Source: an uncultured Duodenibacillus sp.
GTDB lineage: Bacteria > Pseudomonadota > Gammaproteobacteria > Burkholderiales > Burkholderiaceae_F
Length of the DNA: 62,608 bases
Reading direction: 5' to 3'
Assembly (NCBI GenBank): GCA_944388865.1
Contig: CALXKM010000007.1
Span: 1 to 62,608 of the forward strand
Shown: positions 1-10,762 of the stretch, piece after piece
Position numbering within the stretch: position 1 is the first letter of the stretch
How the letters are laid out: every line of letters begins with the position of its first letter
Made by a program: the position numbers and the translations under genes
The notes under the pieces: model-generated
Database searches by the model: none
The model's input: only the letters and a program-made list of their open reading frames with translations
What the model was told of the DNA's origin: nothing

Positions 1-55
1 TATCATATCTAACATAAAGCTACCTACAATTTACCGACAAAATCTGATATGAATC

Positions 56-88
56 AAAAAGCCCCAAAACCTTATGGATCGGGGCTTT
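56..88 (-). terminator. Rho-independent terminator downstream of radA
   Basis: Read on the minus strand, the arms AAAGCCCC and GGGGCTTT flank a loop of about 15 nt and run into a T-tract. It lies about 115 nt beyond the radA stop codon and is the only obvious end for that transcript. Nothing else is recognisable in positions 1-203. Confidence 0.8.
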
Positions 89-203
89 CAGAGAGATTGA
101 CTAGTTAAATTTGGCTAAAGTCGGGAATAAAGATTGGGGTATTGTAGCCGAGTACGGATGCAAAAATTTCTTCTGCCTCTCTGCGATTCTTGCTTTCGGC
201 CGC

Positions 204-1598
204 TCATTCTTCAGCCGCATTGCGGCGAACGGCATTGATGGCATCCGTCAATTTATCGACAGCAGCCACTTTGAGTCCCTCAATAGGAGTTTTCGGCGCG
301 TTGGCGCGTGGGATAACAGCAAAGCCAAACCCGAGCTTTGCAGCTTCCTTGAGTCTTTCCTGCCCGCGGGGAGCAGGACGAATTTCCCCTGCAAGTCCCA
401 CCTCCCCAAAAACAACCGTTCCTGAAGGCAAAGGCCGATCCGTCATTGAGCTGGCGACAGCCAGCAATACCGCCAGATCACTTGCCGGTTCAGCAATTTT
501 CACACCGCCGACAGCATTTATAAAGACGTCTTTATCGAAACACGACAAGCCGGCATGCCGATGCAGCACGGCAAGAAGCATCGCCAAGCGCTGTGCGTCA
601 AGTCCCACGCAAAGACGTCTCGGCGCAGGCGCGTGCGTTTGATCAACCAATGCCTGCACCTCTACTAGAAGCGGTCTAGTTCCTTCCTGCGTCGCAAGCA
701 CCGCACTGCCCGACACATTGTCGCGATGCTCAGATAGAAAAATTGCCGATGGATTGGATATGCCGCGCAGTCCCCTGTCGGTCATTGCAAAAACGCCCAG
801 CTCATTGACTGCACCAAAACGATTTTTAAATGCTCGAATCAAACGAAAATTTGAGTGCGTATCGCCCTCAAAATAAAGCACGGTATCCACAATGTGCTCA
901 AGTACGCGCGGACCAGCCAGAGCGCCGTCTTTGGTCACATGTCCGACAAAAATAAGCGATATACCGGCTGCCTTGGCCAGACGAGTGAGTCTGGCTGAGC
1001 ACTCTCTGACCTGCGTGACGCTGCCGGGCGCGCTTTCAAGGTCGCTGCTAAAAAGCGTTTGAATTGAGTCAATCACAACAAACTGAGGCTTTTCCTGCGA
1101 GATGGCCGCCTCAATTTTTTCGAGCTCTATTTCGCTCATAAGCCGCATGCCCTCCGGGCTGATCCCCAGACGAGCAGCCCTCAGAGCCACCTGCGAAGCG
1201 CTTTCTTCGCCAGACACATAAAGAGCGGAAAAGCCTTGCCGAACAAGACGACTCATGACCTGAAGCAACAGCGTCGACTTGCCGATTCCAGGATCTCCGC
1301 CGATGAGTCCCACGCCGCCCACGACTAGGCCGCCTCCCATCACGCGGTCAAACTCGGCCATGCCCACAGGAATGCGAGGCACTTCTGCTGCATGTACCTC
1401 TGCCAAATCAACAACCTCTGTTGCCGCAACCAAACCTCTGACTGCATGACGCTCGGATCCAAAGCGCGCCTGTGAAGAAGTCGGCACGCGAAATTCCTTC
1501 ATCGTATTCCAGGAACCGCAGTGGGGACATTTGCCCTGCCACTTGACCGTCGTACCGCCGCATTCGCTGCAAACGTAGTGAACTTTTGCCTTTGCCAT
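204..1598 (-). CDS. radA: DNA repair protein RadA
   Basis: RadA is a RecA-like ATPase that helps process recombination intermediates and drives branch migration. The 464-residue product has the full family architecture: an N-terminal four-Cys zinc finger (C10, C13, C24, C27), a Walker A loop GDPGIGKST at residues 101-109, the RadA-specific KNRFG motif at 258-262, and a C-terminal Lon-like domain. Length is typical. The start is the Met two residues before the Lys-rich stretch preceding the zinc finger. No strong Shine-Dalgarno is visible, but no better start exists. It is transcribed alone, divergently from lplT. Confidence 0.97.
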   Translation of the reverse strand: MAKAKVHYVCSECGGTTVKWQGKCPHCGSWNTMKEFRVPTSSQARFGSERHAVRGLVAATEVVDLAEVHAAEVPRIPVGMAEFDRVMGGGLVVGGVGLIGGDPGIGKSTLLLQVMSRLVRQGFSALYVSGEESASQVALRAARLGISPEGMRLMSEIELEKIEAAISQEKPQFVVIDSIQTLFSSDLESAPGSVTQVRECSARLTRLAKAAGISLIFVGHVTKDGALAGPRVLEHIVDTVLYFEGDTHSNFRLIRAFKNRFGAVNELGVFAMTDRGLRGISNPSAIFLSEHRDNVSGSAVLATQEGTRPLLVEVQALVDQTHAPAPRRLCVGLDAQRLAMLLAVLHRHAGLSCFDKDVFINAVGGVKIAEPASDLAVLLAVASSMTDRPLPSGTVVFGEVGLAGEIRPAPRGQERLKEAAKLGFGFAVIPRANAPKTPIEGLKVAAVDKLTDAINAVRRNAAEE

Positions 1599-1743
1599 GA
1601 GAAAAATCTAGAAAATGACCTGTGCAGCACCTGTGCTGAGAAAGAACCGAAACATGAGACGAAATTTTTCTGCAAGGCGCACAAGTATACGGTTTGTCGC
1701 TCCAAACAGAGTGATGATAAACTGTGCAATCAATCTTATTGAT

Positions 1744-1788
1744 GACCTTAGCTCTTCTTTCCAGCAAAAGAGCTAGGTCTTTTTCTTT
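1744..1788 (+). terminator. Terminator-like hairpin in the lplT leader
   Basis: On the plus strand the arms GACC(T)TAGCTCTT and AAGAGCTAGGTC close on a short loop and are followed by TTTTTCTTT, a convincing intrinsic terminator. It is immediately preceded by a small hairpin, ATCAAT/ATTGAT, at 1729-1743. No plus-strand gene lies upstream, because radA points away, so it would end either a leader transcript of lplT or a small RNA. The 1599-1921 interval otherwise holds only the divergent radA/lplT promoter region. No promoter there fits the consensus well. Confidence 0.6.
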
Positions 1789-1921
1789 ATTCCGCAGCGA
1801 ACCTTCAGACAGGAGAACGCGGCCTGATCTTTGCTCGAAACGGCGACTCGTTTTGCAATAGCTTCTGCATTTTTCAACTCCGAGCCTATTGCCGCCAGCA
1901 AAGTTTCGACCGGTTTTAACC

Positions 1922-3253
1922 ATGAAACGCGGCTTTTACAACATCCTCTGTGCTCAGTTTCTTTCGAGCCTCGCAGACAATGCGCTTCTGATTGCAGCCA
2001 TTGCCCTTTTGACGAGTCTTCAGGCTCCGGAGTGGATGACGCCGCTTCTGAAGCTTTTCTTTGTTGTGAGCTATGTGCTGCTTGCCGCCTGGGTTGGCAT
2101 CTTTGCCGATCTGATGCCCAAGGGGCACGTGATGTTCATCACCAATGCCGTCAAGGCCGTGGGCTGCGTACTGATGCTTTTTGGTTCTCATCCGCTTCTT
2201 GCCTACGCCATTGTGGGCATCGGCGCTGCCGCATATTCACCGGCCAAATACGGCATTCTCACAGAACTTTTGCCTGCTGAAAAGCTCGTTATCGCCAATG
2301 GCTGGATAGAAGGTCTGACAGTCGTATCCATTATTTTGGGCGTAGTGCTCGGAGGCATTCTTGTTCACCCGGATGTTGCCCAATTCCTGCTAAGCAGCAT
2401 GCACCTTAAGGCGCTAGGTCTCGAAATGCATGCCGAAGCCGCCATTGCCGTCATCATTTTCGTTTATGTTGCCGCGGCCCTCGTCAATCTAACCATTCCC
2501 GATACCGGGGCTCGTTATCCCAAGCCAAATTTCAAGCCGCTGGCAAGCGCAATGAATTTTGCTCACTCCTGCAAGCTTTTGTGGCACGACAAACTCGGGC
2601 AGATATCTCTTTCGGTCACAACTCTTTTCTGGGGCGCCGGCGCCGTACTTCAGTTTCTAGTGCTGAAATGGGCGGAATCGGCTCTTGGCATGAATCTTTC
2701 GCAAGGCGCCATACTGCAAGCTGTCGTCTCCGTCGGCATTGCTGTGGGCGCAGCAGGCGCAGCTGTCTGGGTACCGCTTAAAAAGTCCTTGACTGTTTTG
2801 CCGATGGGCGTTGCCATGGGGCTTGTCGTTGCAGCCGCAAGCTATTTTGATCAGTCGATGCTGCCTGGCGTATTTTCAATTTTTGGCTATGAAATTCGCT
2901 TAGCCGTCATCGCTGCCTGCGCCATCATGATCGTCGTCGGCGTTCTTGCCGGATTCTTTGTCGTGCCAATGAACGCTCTGCTGCAGCATCGCGGACATGT
3001 GCTGATGAGCGCAGGCCGCTCGATTGCCGTGCAAAACTTCAACGAGAATCTATCCATTCTCACCATGCTCGGCATCTATTCGCTACTGATCCGTGCCGAC
3101 CTTTCCGTTCAAGCAACAATGGTGCTCTTTGGCATTTTCGTTGCTCTGAGCATGCTTGCCGTCATCACCAAGCATCAACGCAATCAGAGCAAGGAAGACA
3201 GCCTGCACCTGATTGGAGAAGATGTACGCCACGAACGGCTCGATAGAAAATAG
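1922..3253 (+). CDS. lplT: Lysophospholipid transporter LplT
   Basis: This is an MFS-type inner-membrane protein of about 443 residues with about 12 hydrophobic segments. It resembles LplT, which flips lysophospholipids inward for reacylation. The N-terminus (KRGFYNIL, then FLSSLADNALLI) and the loop SPAKYGILTELLP are characteristic of the LplT branch of the superfamily. I start at the ATG at 1922. An in-frame start 33 nt upstream would add residues not seen in the family. In enterobacteria lplT precedes the acyltransferase gene aas, but here no acyltransferase is adjacent. It converges on the PHP gene with a one-base gap and no terminator between them. Confidence 0.87.
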   Translation: MKRGFYNILCAQFLSSLADNALLIAAIALLTSLQAPEWMTPLLKLFFVVSYVLLAAWVGIFADLMPKGHVMFITNAVKAVGCVLMLFGSHPLLAYAIVGIGAAAYSPAKYGILTELLPAEKLVIANGWIEGLTVVSIILGVVLGGILVHPDVAQFLLSSMHLKALGLEMHAEAAIAVIIFVYVAAALVNLTIPDTGARYPKPNFKPLASAMNFAHSCKLLWHDKLGQISLSVTTLFWGAGAVLQFLVLKWAESALGMNLSQGAILQAVVSVGIAVGAAGAAVWVPLKKSLTVLPMGVAMGLVVAAASYFDQSMLPGVFSIFGYEIRLAVIAACAIMIVVGVLAGFFVVPMNALLQHRGHVLMSAGRSIAVQNFNENLSILTMLGIYSLLIRADLSVQATMVLFGIFVALSMLAVITKHQRNQSKEDSLHLIGEDVRHERLDRK

Positions 3254-3254
3254 C

Positions 3255-4091
3255 TCAGGCAAGAAGCTGCAAAACGCTTTTGACGCCCTCTGGAAGCTGT
3301 CCCTGAGTTCCGGGCATCGGGCGCATGCCGGCAACGCTGTGAAAGTCGCTTCCAACTGAGCCGTAAAGGTTGTATCGCTGAGCCCATTGCAGACAGCGCG
3401 GCGTAAAGCAATGGCTCTGACTGCCGCTGATGATCTCGATGGCCTCGCCCCCGGCCTCGACAAATCCCTCGACCAAGCTGTCGAATTCCCAATCGTTTTT
3501 GAGCCTCGTGCGCCCGGGGTGAGCGAGCACGGCAACGCCCCCGGCGCTGTGAATCAATTCGACGGCCTGGGCAACAGAGCACCATGAAGCAGCTACAAAA
3601 GCTGGCTTGCCTTCTCCAAGATATTTGTCGAAAGCCTCCTGTTGATTTTTGACGATGCCGGAATTCATAAGACATTGCGCAAAGTGCAGGCGTGAAATGT
3701 TAGCCATGGACTGCGTCATGGCTTCAGCTGCTTCAAACATGCCGGGAAAGCCCAACGCTTCCAGCCTTCGGCCGATTTCCACAGCTCTGCGGTCGCGTTT
3801 TTCGCATAAATCTTCAGCAGCCGCAACAAAATCAGCATTTTCATCGTCAACGCCCAACCCCACGATATGTACGGAGCATCGCCCCCAAACAGAAGATATC
3901 TCTATGCCGTTGATGAAACGCATGCCGCAATACTGAGCAGCGCGGCGCGCCTGCGCCAAGCCTGAAACAGTATCGTGATCGGTGAGAGCCATGGTCCGCA
4001 CGCCGCAGGACTCATAGCAAAAACGCACCAGTTCGGAGGGCTTCATCGCCCCATCGCTGGCCGTTGAATGCATGTGCAGATCAATCAGCAA
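3255..4091 (-). CDS. rnm: PHP-domain phosphoesterase (Rnm/RNase AM, TrpH family)
   Basis: The 278-residue PHP-domain protein matches the YciV/TrpH group. Members act as 5'-3' exoribonucleases maturing 5' ends of rRNA and as 3',5'-nucleoside bisphosphate phosphatases. Metal-binding PHP motifs are visible: DLHMHSTASDG at the N-terminus, LTDHDT near residue 39, an E in INGIEIS near residue 64, HPGR near 190, and the C-terminal GSDFH motif. The chosen start is a TTG with a good GGAGAG ribosome-binding site about five bases upstream. It converges with lplT. The biochemical name follows the family; activity on RNA versus small molecules cannot be told apart here. Confidence 0.85.
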   Translation of the reverse strand: MLIDLHMHSTASDGAMKPSELVRFCYESCGVRTMALTDHDTVSGLAQARRAAQYCGMRFINGIEISSVWGRCSVHIVGLGVDDENADFVAAAEDLCEKRDRRAVEIGRRLEALGFPGMFEAAEAMTQSMANISRLHFAQCLMNSGIVKNQQEAFDKYLGEGKPAFVAASWCSVAQAVELIHSAGGVAVLAHPGRTRLKNDWEFDSLVEGFVEAGGEAIEIISGSQSHCFTPRCLQWAQRYNLYGSVGSDFHSVAGMRPMPGTQGQLPEGVKSVLQLLA

Positions 4092-4186
4092 GTTTTCTCT
4101 CCATATAAGCCGCCCGCTGTCTTGCGGTCAAATTGCCGCTCGAAGCCGCTAGAATTGAGCGCATTTATTCAGTCGCAGGAAGGATT

Positions 4187-4714
4187 ATGGCAATTTTTGC
4201 TCTTGGCGAACACATTCCGAAGATAAGTTGCTCGGCATGGATCTCTGACAGTGCGCAAGTGATCGGCCGCGTTGATGTCGGCGATGATTCAAGCGTTTGG
4301 CCCGGTGCCGTTTTACGCGGTGATCTGGCGGAAATTTCTGTTGGGAAATGCAGCAATCTGCAAGACAACGTCGTCGTTCATACCGACAAAGACTTTCCTT
4401 GCAAGATTGCCGACCACGTAACCGTTGGTCACGGCGCCATTTTGCACGGATGCACGATCAACAGCGGCTCTCTTATCGGCATGGGCGCCATTGTGCTCAA
4501 TGGAGCCGTTATTGGAAAGCATGCGCTTGTCGGCGCCGGCGCCCTCGTTTCTGAAGGAAAGAGCATCCCTGAACGCGCACTTGTCGTCGGAACCCCTGCT
4601 CGGTTCGTTCGCTTTTTGACCGATGAAGAAGTCCAAGAGCTTGAGCAAAGCTCTGAGCACTACGCTGAGCAAAAGGAATTGTTTCGCACCGCTCTCAAGC
4701 GCATTGACCGTTGA
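4187..4714 (+). CDS. Gamma carbonic anhydrase family protein (YrdA-like)
   Basis: A left-handed beta-helix protein of 175 residues made of hexapeptide repeats. It carries the three histidines expected for zinc in the gamma-class fold: one in VVHTD, two in GHGAILHG. Homologues in this family (YrdA, PaaY, CaiE) bind metal but many have weak or no carbonic anhydrase activity, so substrate is uncertain. I choose the ATG at 4187 because AGGAAGGA lies just upstream; a longer frame exists from 4133. It is transcribed away from the PHP gene and towards hslO, with about 90 bp between. Confidence 0.88.
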   Translation: MAIFALGEHIPKISCSAWISDSAQVIGRVDVGDDSSVWPGAVLRGDLAEISVGKCSNLQDNVVVHTDKDFPCKIADHVTVGHGAILHGCTINSGSLIGMGAIVLNGAVIGKHALVGAGALVSEGKSIPERALVVGTPARFVRFLTDEEVQELEQSSEHYAEQKELFRTALKRIDR

Positions 4715-4802
4715 GGAATCAAGCAAAAGCTATAGCCTCAACTTGAAAAAACGCTTTTAGAGCTCATATGTCCGTTATCTCATTGTTTTTTCGTCAACTC
4801 TC

Positions 4803-5711
4803 ATGACCGACAAATTAGTCAAACTGCATTTCAAACAAAAAAGCTGCCGTGCAGTTGTGCTTCACATGGACCGCGCCTGGCAGGAAATGATCCAAAACCA
4901 AAACCTTCCGAGCAGCGTGCGCAGCATGCTCGGCGAACTCTCCGCCGCAGCCGTCATGCTCGCGGCAAGCCTGAAGTTTGACGGGTCACTGGTATTGCAG
5001 ATTCAGGGAGACGGTCCAGTGCGTCTGGCAATCGTTGAAGTTCGAACAGGGCTTTTGGCGAGGGCAACCGTGCAGCTTCGAGTACCCGTCGAAGCAGTCG
5101 ATGCCAAAGCCGACTTCAAGTCCTTGGTCAACAAAAACGGAAACGGCCGTTGCGCCCTGATTCTTGACATGGCCTCCCGCGCCCCCGGCGAGCAGCCCTA
5201 TCAGGGTGTTGTGCCGCTGACAGGCGAAACAGTGGCCGAAACTATTGAAAGCTACATGACGCAATCCGAACAGGTACGCACGGAGCTTCAGCTTGCGGCC
5301 GACAACATCGCCTGCGGCGGCGTCTTGCTGCAGCACGTTGCGGCAACGGGCGGCTATGATCAAGGTGAAATTGATCCTGAAGGATTTGAGCATCTGTCGG
5401 CATTTGTTCGCACTGTGAAGCATGAAGAGCTGCTTTCTCTGCAAGCTGAGGAAATTGCCCGCCGTCTGTTTTGGGAAGACAATCCCGTTGTGCTCGAAGA
5501 GCTCGAGCCAAAGTTCTCCTGCCGGTGCTCACAAAAAGGCATTGAAGCCATGGTAAAAAACTTAGGCGAAAAAGAAGCCCTTGAGATTGTCGCAGAGCAA
5601 GGACGCATCGAAGTCAAATGCGAGTTTTGCGGAAAAACTTATGTGCTCGATCCAATTGACGTCAAGGCGCTTTTTGCAGGCGGTTCAAAATCCAGTGATG
5701 CTGTGAACTAG
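4803..5711 (+). CDS. hslO: Redox-regulated chaperone Hsp33
   Basis: Hsp33 is a cytosolic holdase activated when its zinc-bound cysteines are oxidised. The 302-residue length is typical. The C-terminal switch is intact: C240 and C242 (CRC) and C273 and C276 (CEFC), in the canonical CxC ... CxxC spacing. The N-terminal chaperone domain, with its Glu/Gly-rich QIQGDGPVRL stretch, is also present. A strong terminator follows at 5728-5762, so the gene probably ends its transcript. No clear Shine-Dalgarno precedes the ATG. Confidence 0.96.
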   Translation: MTDKLVKLHFKQKSCRAVVLHMDRAWQEMIQNQNLPSSVRSMLGELSAAAVMLAASLKFDGSLVLQIQGDGPVRLAIVEVRTGLLARATVQLRVPVEAVDAKADFKSLVNKNGNGRCALILDMASRAPGEQPYQGVVPLTGETVAETIESYMTQSEQVRTELQLAADNIACGGVLLQHVAATGGYDQGEIDPEGFEHLSAFVRTVKHEELLSLQAEEIARRLFWEDNPVVLEELEPKFSCRCSQKGIEAMVKNLGEKEALEIVAEQGRIEVKCEFCGKTYVLDPIDVKALFAGGSKSSDAVN

Positions 5712-5727
5712 CGCCAAAACCACCTTC

Positions 5728-5762
5728 GCCGCTTGAGGAACCGGCACCTCAAGCGGCTTTTT
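5728..5762 (+). terminator. Rho-independent terminator of hslO
   Basis: Perfect arms GCCGCTTGAGG (5728-5738) and CCTCAAGCGGC (5747-5757) with an 8-nt loop, followed by TTTTT. It lies 17 nt after the hslO stop codon. Confidence 0.92.
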
Positions 5763-5771
5763 GATGGGTAG

Positions 5772-5807
5772 AAAAAAGGCTGCCAACCTCGAAAGATTGA
5801 CAGCCTT
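5772..5807 (-). terminator. Rho-independent terminator of the rpsP-rplS operon
   Basis: On the minus strand AAGGCTGTCAA pairs with TTGGCAGCCTT around a 10-nt loop and is followed by a T-run. It lies about 30 nt beyond the rplS stop and stands back to back with the hslO terminator. Confidence 0.9.
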
Positions 5808-5838
5808 GCAAACACGGAAATCCGCTTGCGGTGCGCGA

Positions 5839-6228
5839 TTACTCAGCAGCGGCAGCGTTCGTGTCCTTGCGGACGAGCAGCTCGCGGATGCGGGCGGCCT
5901 TGCCGGAACGGCTGCGCAGGTAGTAGAGCTTGGCGCGGCAGACATCGCCGCGACGCTTGACTTCGATCGAAGCGATCATCGGCGAATAGAGCTGGAACGT
6001 ACGTTCAACACCCTCGCCGCTCGAAATCTTGCGAACGATGAAGGAGGAATTCAGGCCGCGGTTGCGCTTGGCGATCACCACGCCCTCATAGGCCTGGGTA
6101 CGCTTGCGGGAACCTTCGATCACGTTCACGAGAACGTTCACGGTGTCGCCGGCGCGGAATTCAGGGATCTTCTTGCCGGCGGTGAGGCGGGCAATTTCTT
6201 CTTGTTCCAGAGTCTGGATAATGTTCAT
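5839..6228 (-). CDS. rplS: 50S ribosomal protein L19
   Basis: L19 sits at the interface of the large and small ribosomal subunits. The 129-residue product shows the family core ([10 protein letters not shown], then [11 protein letters not shown] and [13 protein letters not shown]). I start at the Met of MNIIQTLEQ, position 6228, which has a GGAG at the right distance; the frame extends seven codons further up without a better site. It is the last gene of rpsP-rimM-trmD-rplS, the standard proteobacterial order, and is followed by its own terminator. Confidence 0.97.
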   Translation of the reverse strand: MNIIQTLEQEEIARLTAGKKIPEFRAGDTVNVLVNVIEGSRKRTQAYEGVVIAKRNRGLNSSFIVRKISSGEGVERTFQLYSPMIASIEVKRRGDVCRAKLYYLRSRSGKAARIRELLVRKDTNAAAAE

Positions 6229-6338
6229 TTCTATCTCCGTAACCATCATGCGGCGGCATCTTCAATTTGTATGCGCCGTCCAGAGGATGGATATTTTTAA
6301 AACAAAAGCGTGCACCGCAAAGAGTGCAGCGCTTGACT

Positions 6339-7103
6339 TCATTGCTTTTTCAAGCACCACGACTTGTCGTCGAGCGACTTCAAAAACAATTCGTCCCGAT
6401 CAGAAAGCTGACCACGGGAACGCGCAATTGTAATCAATTCCGGGCGATTTTTGTAGGTCGCCTCCAAACTTTTTTCCCTCGTCCAGCGAGCGATATTGGC
6501 GTGATGTCCACTCATGAGCACTTCGGGAACAGACTCCCCTTGCCAGACCTCGGGTCTGGTGTAGTGCGGTGCATCGATAAGCCCTGTAGCAAAGGATTCA
6601 TCGAGCGCAGAAAGCTCCTTGATGGCCCTGGGCAGCTGACGCACTACGGCATCAATGAGCGCACACGCGGCAAGCTCTGCCCCGGAGAGAACAAAATCCC
6701 CCAAGCTAATGATTTCATCGACGTAGTGCACGAGAAACCGCTCGTCAATGCCCTCATAACGGCCGCACACAAGAACAAGACTCATGTCGGGATCGTCAGA
6801 AATTTCGCGTACACGCGCATCCGTCAGACGCTTGCCGCCCGGAGCAAAGGCAATGACGGGGCCGGCATTGCCGGCCTGACGAATCATCTGAAGAGTTTTA
6901 TAGAGAGGCTCGGCCATCATCACCATGCCAGGGCCACCCCCAAAAGGGCGGTCGTCGACCGTGCGGTGCACATCGTTTGTGACGTCGCGAGGATTCCAAA
7001 AATGCGCATTCCACAAACCGCGGCGTCGTGCACGCGATGTAATCCCCTGCTCGGTCACGGCAGCAAAAATTTCCGGAAAAAGCGTAATGACATCAAAGCG
7101 CAT
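6339..7103 (-). CDS. trmD: tRNA (guanine-N1-)-methyltransferase
   Basis: TrmD methylates N1 of G37 in tRNAs, preventing +1 frameshifting. The 254-residue sequence begins MRFDVITLFPE and contains the trefoil-knot SAM site residues (GRYEGIDERF and SIGDFVLSGAE-like segment SLGDFVLSGAE), then the acidic linker and the C-terminal helical domain. Position between rimM and rplS is canonical. The gap to rimM is about 20 nt, consistent with one mRNA. A 305-codon open frame on the opposite strand is a shadow. Confidence 0.97.
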   Translation of the reverse strand: MRFDVITLFPEIFAAVTEQGITSRARRRGLWNAHFWNPRDVTNDVHRTVDDRPFGGGPGMVMMAEPLYKTLQMIRQAGNAGPVIAFAPGGKRLTDARVREISDDPDMSLVLVCGRYEGIDERFLVHYVDEIISLGDFVLSGAELAACALIDAVVRQLPRAIKELSALDESFATGLIDAPHYTRPEVWQGESVPEVLMSGHHANIARWTREKSLEATYKNRPELITIARSRGQLSDRDELFLKSLDDKSWCLKKQ

Positions 7104-7124
7104 GGCAAACCCGAAAATACAATA

Positions 7125-7652
7125 TCAGATCCACTCGGGCTGCCAGTCAACCTCAACGACGCCCGCTTCGACATCAATGTCTAGGACGTAGGCCTCGACA
7201 TCGGGAATCAGATAAACCGCATCGCGTCCGTTGATCTTGGGGCCGCCCTCGACCTTAAAAATATCCTGCACGGTGTTCGAGCCAATATCGGTCACGCGCC
7301 CGAGCTCAATGCCCTGACGGTTGACAACACGGCATCCGATGACGTCTGCGGCCCAATGCTCATCGCCCTCGAGCTCTGGAAAATCTTCGCGGCGCACACT
7401 GATGCGGCCTCTTAAAGCATCTGCCTTTTCCTTACTGTCACAGCCTTCGACCTCAGCAAGCAGCACATTTCCGTGAACCTTGAGCGATTTAACCGTAAGC
7501 TCAGTCGTCTCACCGCGCACGCTCGTCAAAAACCAGCGTTTCGTGTTGGCAAGCACCTCGCCGCCCTCAAAAGGAACGACGCGAATCGAGCCGCGCACGC
7601 CGTAAGCGCCGTTGGTGCGGCCGACTGTGAGAAGTTCGTCGGGATTTATCAT
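7125..7652 (-). CDS. rimM: Ribosome maturation factor RimM
   Basis: RimM helps assemble the 30S head domain and binds S19. I start at MINPDELLTVGRTNGAYG, giving 175 residues with the N-terminal RimM beta-barrel (GAYGVRGSIRV) and the C-terminal PRC-barrel ending near a typical VDW segment. The open frame continues upstream, but those codons lie across the terminator hairpin at 7674-7707 and look non-coding. No convincing ribosome-binding site precedes the chosen ATG, so initiation may be weak or coupled. It sits between rpsP and trmD as usual. Confidence 0.93.
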   Translation of the reverse strand: MINPDELLTVGRTNGAYGVRGSIRVVPFEGGEVLANTKRWFLTSVRGETTELTVKSLKVHGNVLLAEVEGCDSKEKADALRGRISVRREDFPELEGDEHWAADVIGCRVVNRQGIELGRVTDIGSNTVQDIFKVEGGPKINGRDAVYLIPDVEAYVLDIDVEAGVVEVDWQPEWI

Positions 7653-7673
7653 TGCGCAAAGAAAAAATGGTTT

Positions 7674-7707
7674 AAAAAAAGCGGTCTCCCAGAACCTGGA
7701 AAACCGC
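7674..7707 (-). terminator. Terminator/attenuator between rpsP and rimM
   Basis: On the minus strand GCGGTTTTCCAG pairs with CTGGGAGACCGC and is followed directly by a run of seven T. It ends about 22 nt before the rimM start, so readthrough from rpsP would have to pass it. The 7653-7956 gap otherwise contains no recognised gene; a 67-codon coding-like stretch on the plus strand is discussed among the findings. Confidence 0.85.
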
Positions 7708-7956
7708 ATTCTGAAACATCTGATTGACGAAAACGGATCGCAGCTGATCTTCCCTATAAGCACCCGCACGGCTTCAGGTAGATACTGAGCCTGTTCGCAA
7801 AGAGGAAATTCCGGCTCATGCATTCAAAGTGTGCTTAGACACGAGAGGCACGGCACTTGCCGGGAAGGCTCACAAGAAGCGCGCTGAAGAAATGCTGAAA
7901 ATCGAGCTATTGCGACCAGCTTTCTTTGAAGATGTTCTTGGCTTCGTCTCCGAATC

Positions 7957-8208
7957 TTAGGCAGCAGCCTTCTTGGCGGCCTTGAGGATGCGGGCAACCG
8001 TATCGCTCATCTGAGCGCCGTTGTTGACCCAGTGCTCAATGCGTTCAGCATTGAAGGTCAGACGCTGCGGACCTTCGGCGATCATCGGATTGTAAAAGCC
8101 CAGACGTTCGTTGAAGCGGCCGTCGCGGCGATTGCGGGAATCAGTCACGACAATGTTGTAGAAGGGACGCTTCTTGGAACCCGAGCGGGACAGACGAATA
8201 ATAACCAT
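7957..8208 (-). CDS. rpsP: 30S ribosomal protein S16
   Basis: S16 is an early assembly protein of the small subunit. The 83-residue product starts [20 protein letters not shown] and contains [19 protein letters not shown], the family signature. I start at 8208, where GAGGAAA precedes the ATG; the frame extends 25 codons upstream without a better site. It is the first gene of the rpsP-rimM-trmD-rplS group, but a terminator hairpin separates it from rimM, suggesting S16 is made in excess of RimM and TrmD. Confidence 0.97.
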   Translation of the reverse strand: MVIIRLSRSGSKKRPFYNIVVTDSRNRRDGRFNERLGFYNPMIAEGPQRLTFNAERIEHWVNNGAQMSDTVARILKAAKKAAA

Positions 8209-8452
8209 GGTATATGTTTCCTCTTTTATATTGGCGCCCGTACCAGGCGCAGGAATTTTTGACACGATTCCGGAAACCAACACTGACTAGTTTTTTGATG
8301 AAACCTTGTGCGAAGCGTTTCCGAAAGCTTGTGATTTTACGCTGAATTAACCTGAAAAATCAAGCCTCGAGACCACTTTAAGGCCGCTTTAAGCGCTTCT
8401 GAGCGTCGGGCTCAAAAGTCCGGCAACCTGTCTTCGACAAATGTCCATCAGG

Positions 8453-10698
<2,246 letters not shown>

Positions 10699-10762
10699 TT
10701 TCAGATTCCCGCGCACACGTTGTCGAACCATCTAGGCGAGAACTGTTTTGAGTGCCCGGCAA

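Noticed and set aside
6267-7184. 305-codon plus-strand frame opposite trmD
   Set aside because: trmD is intact with its knot motifs; this is a shadow frame.
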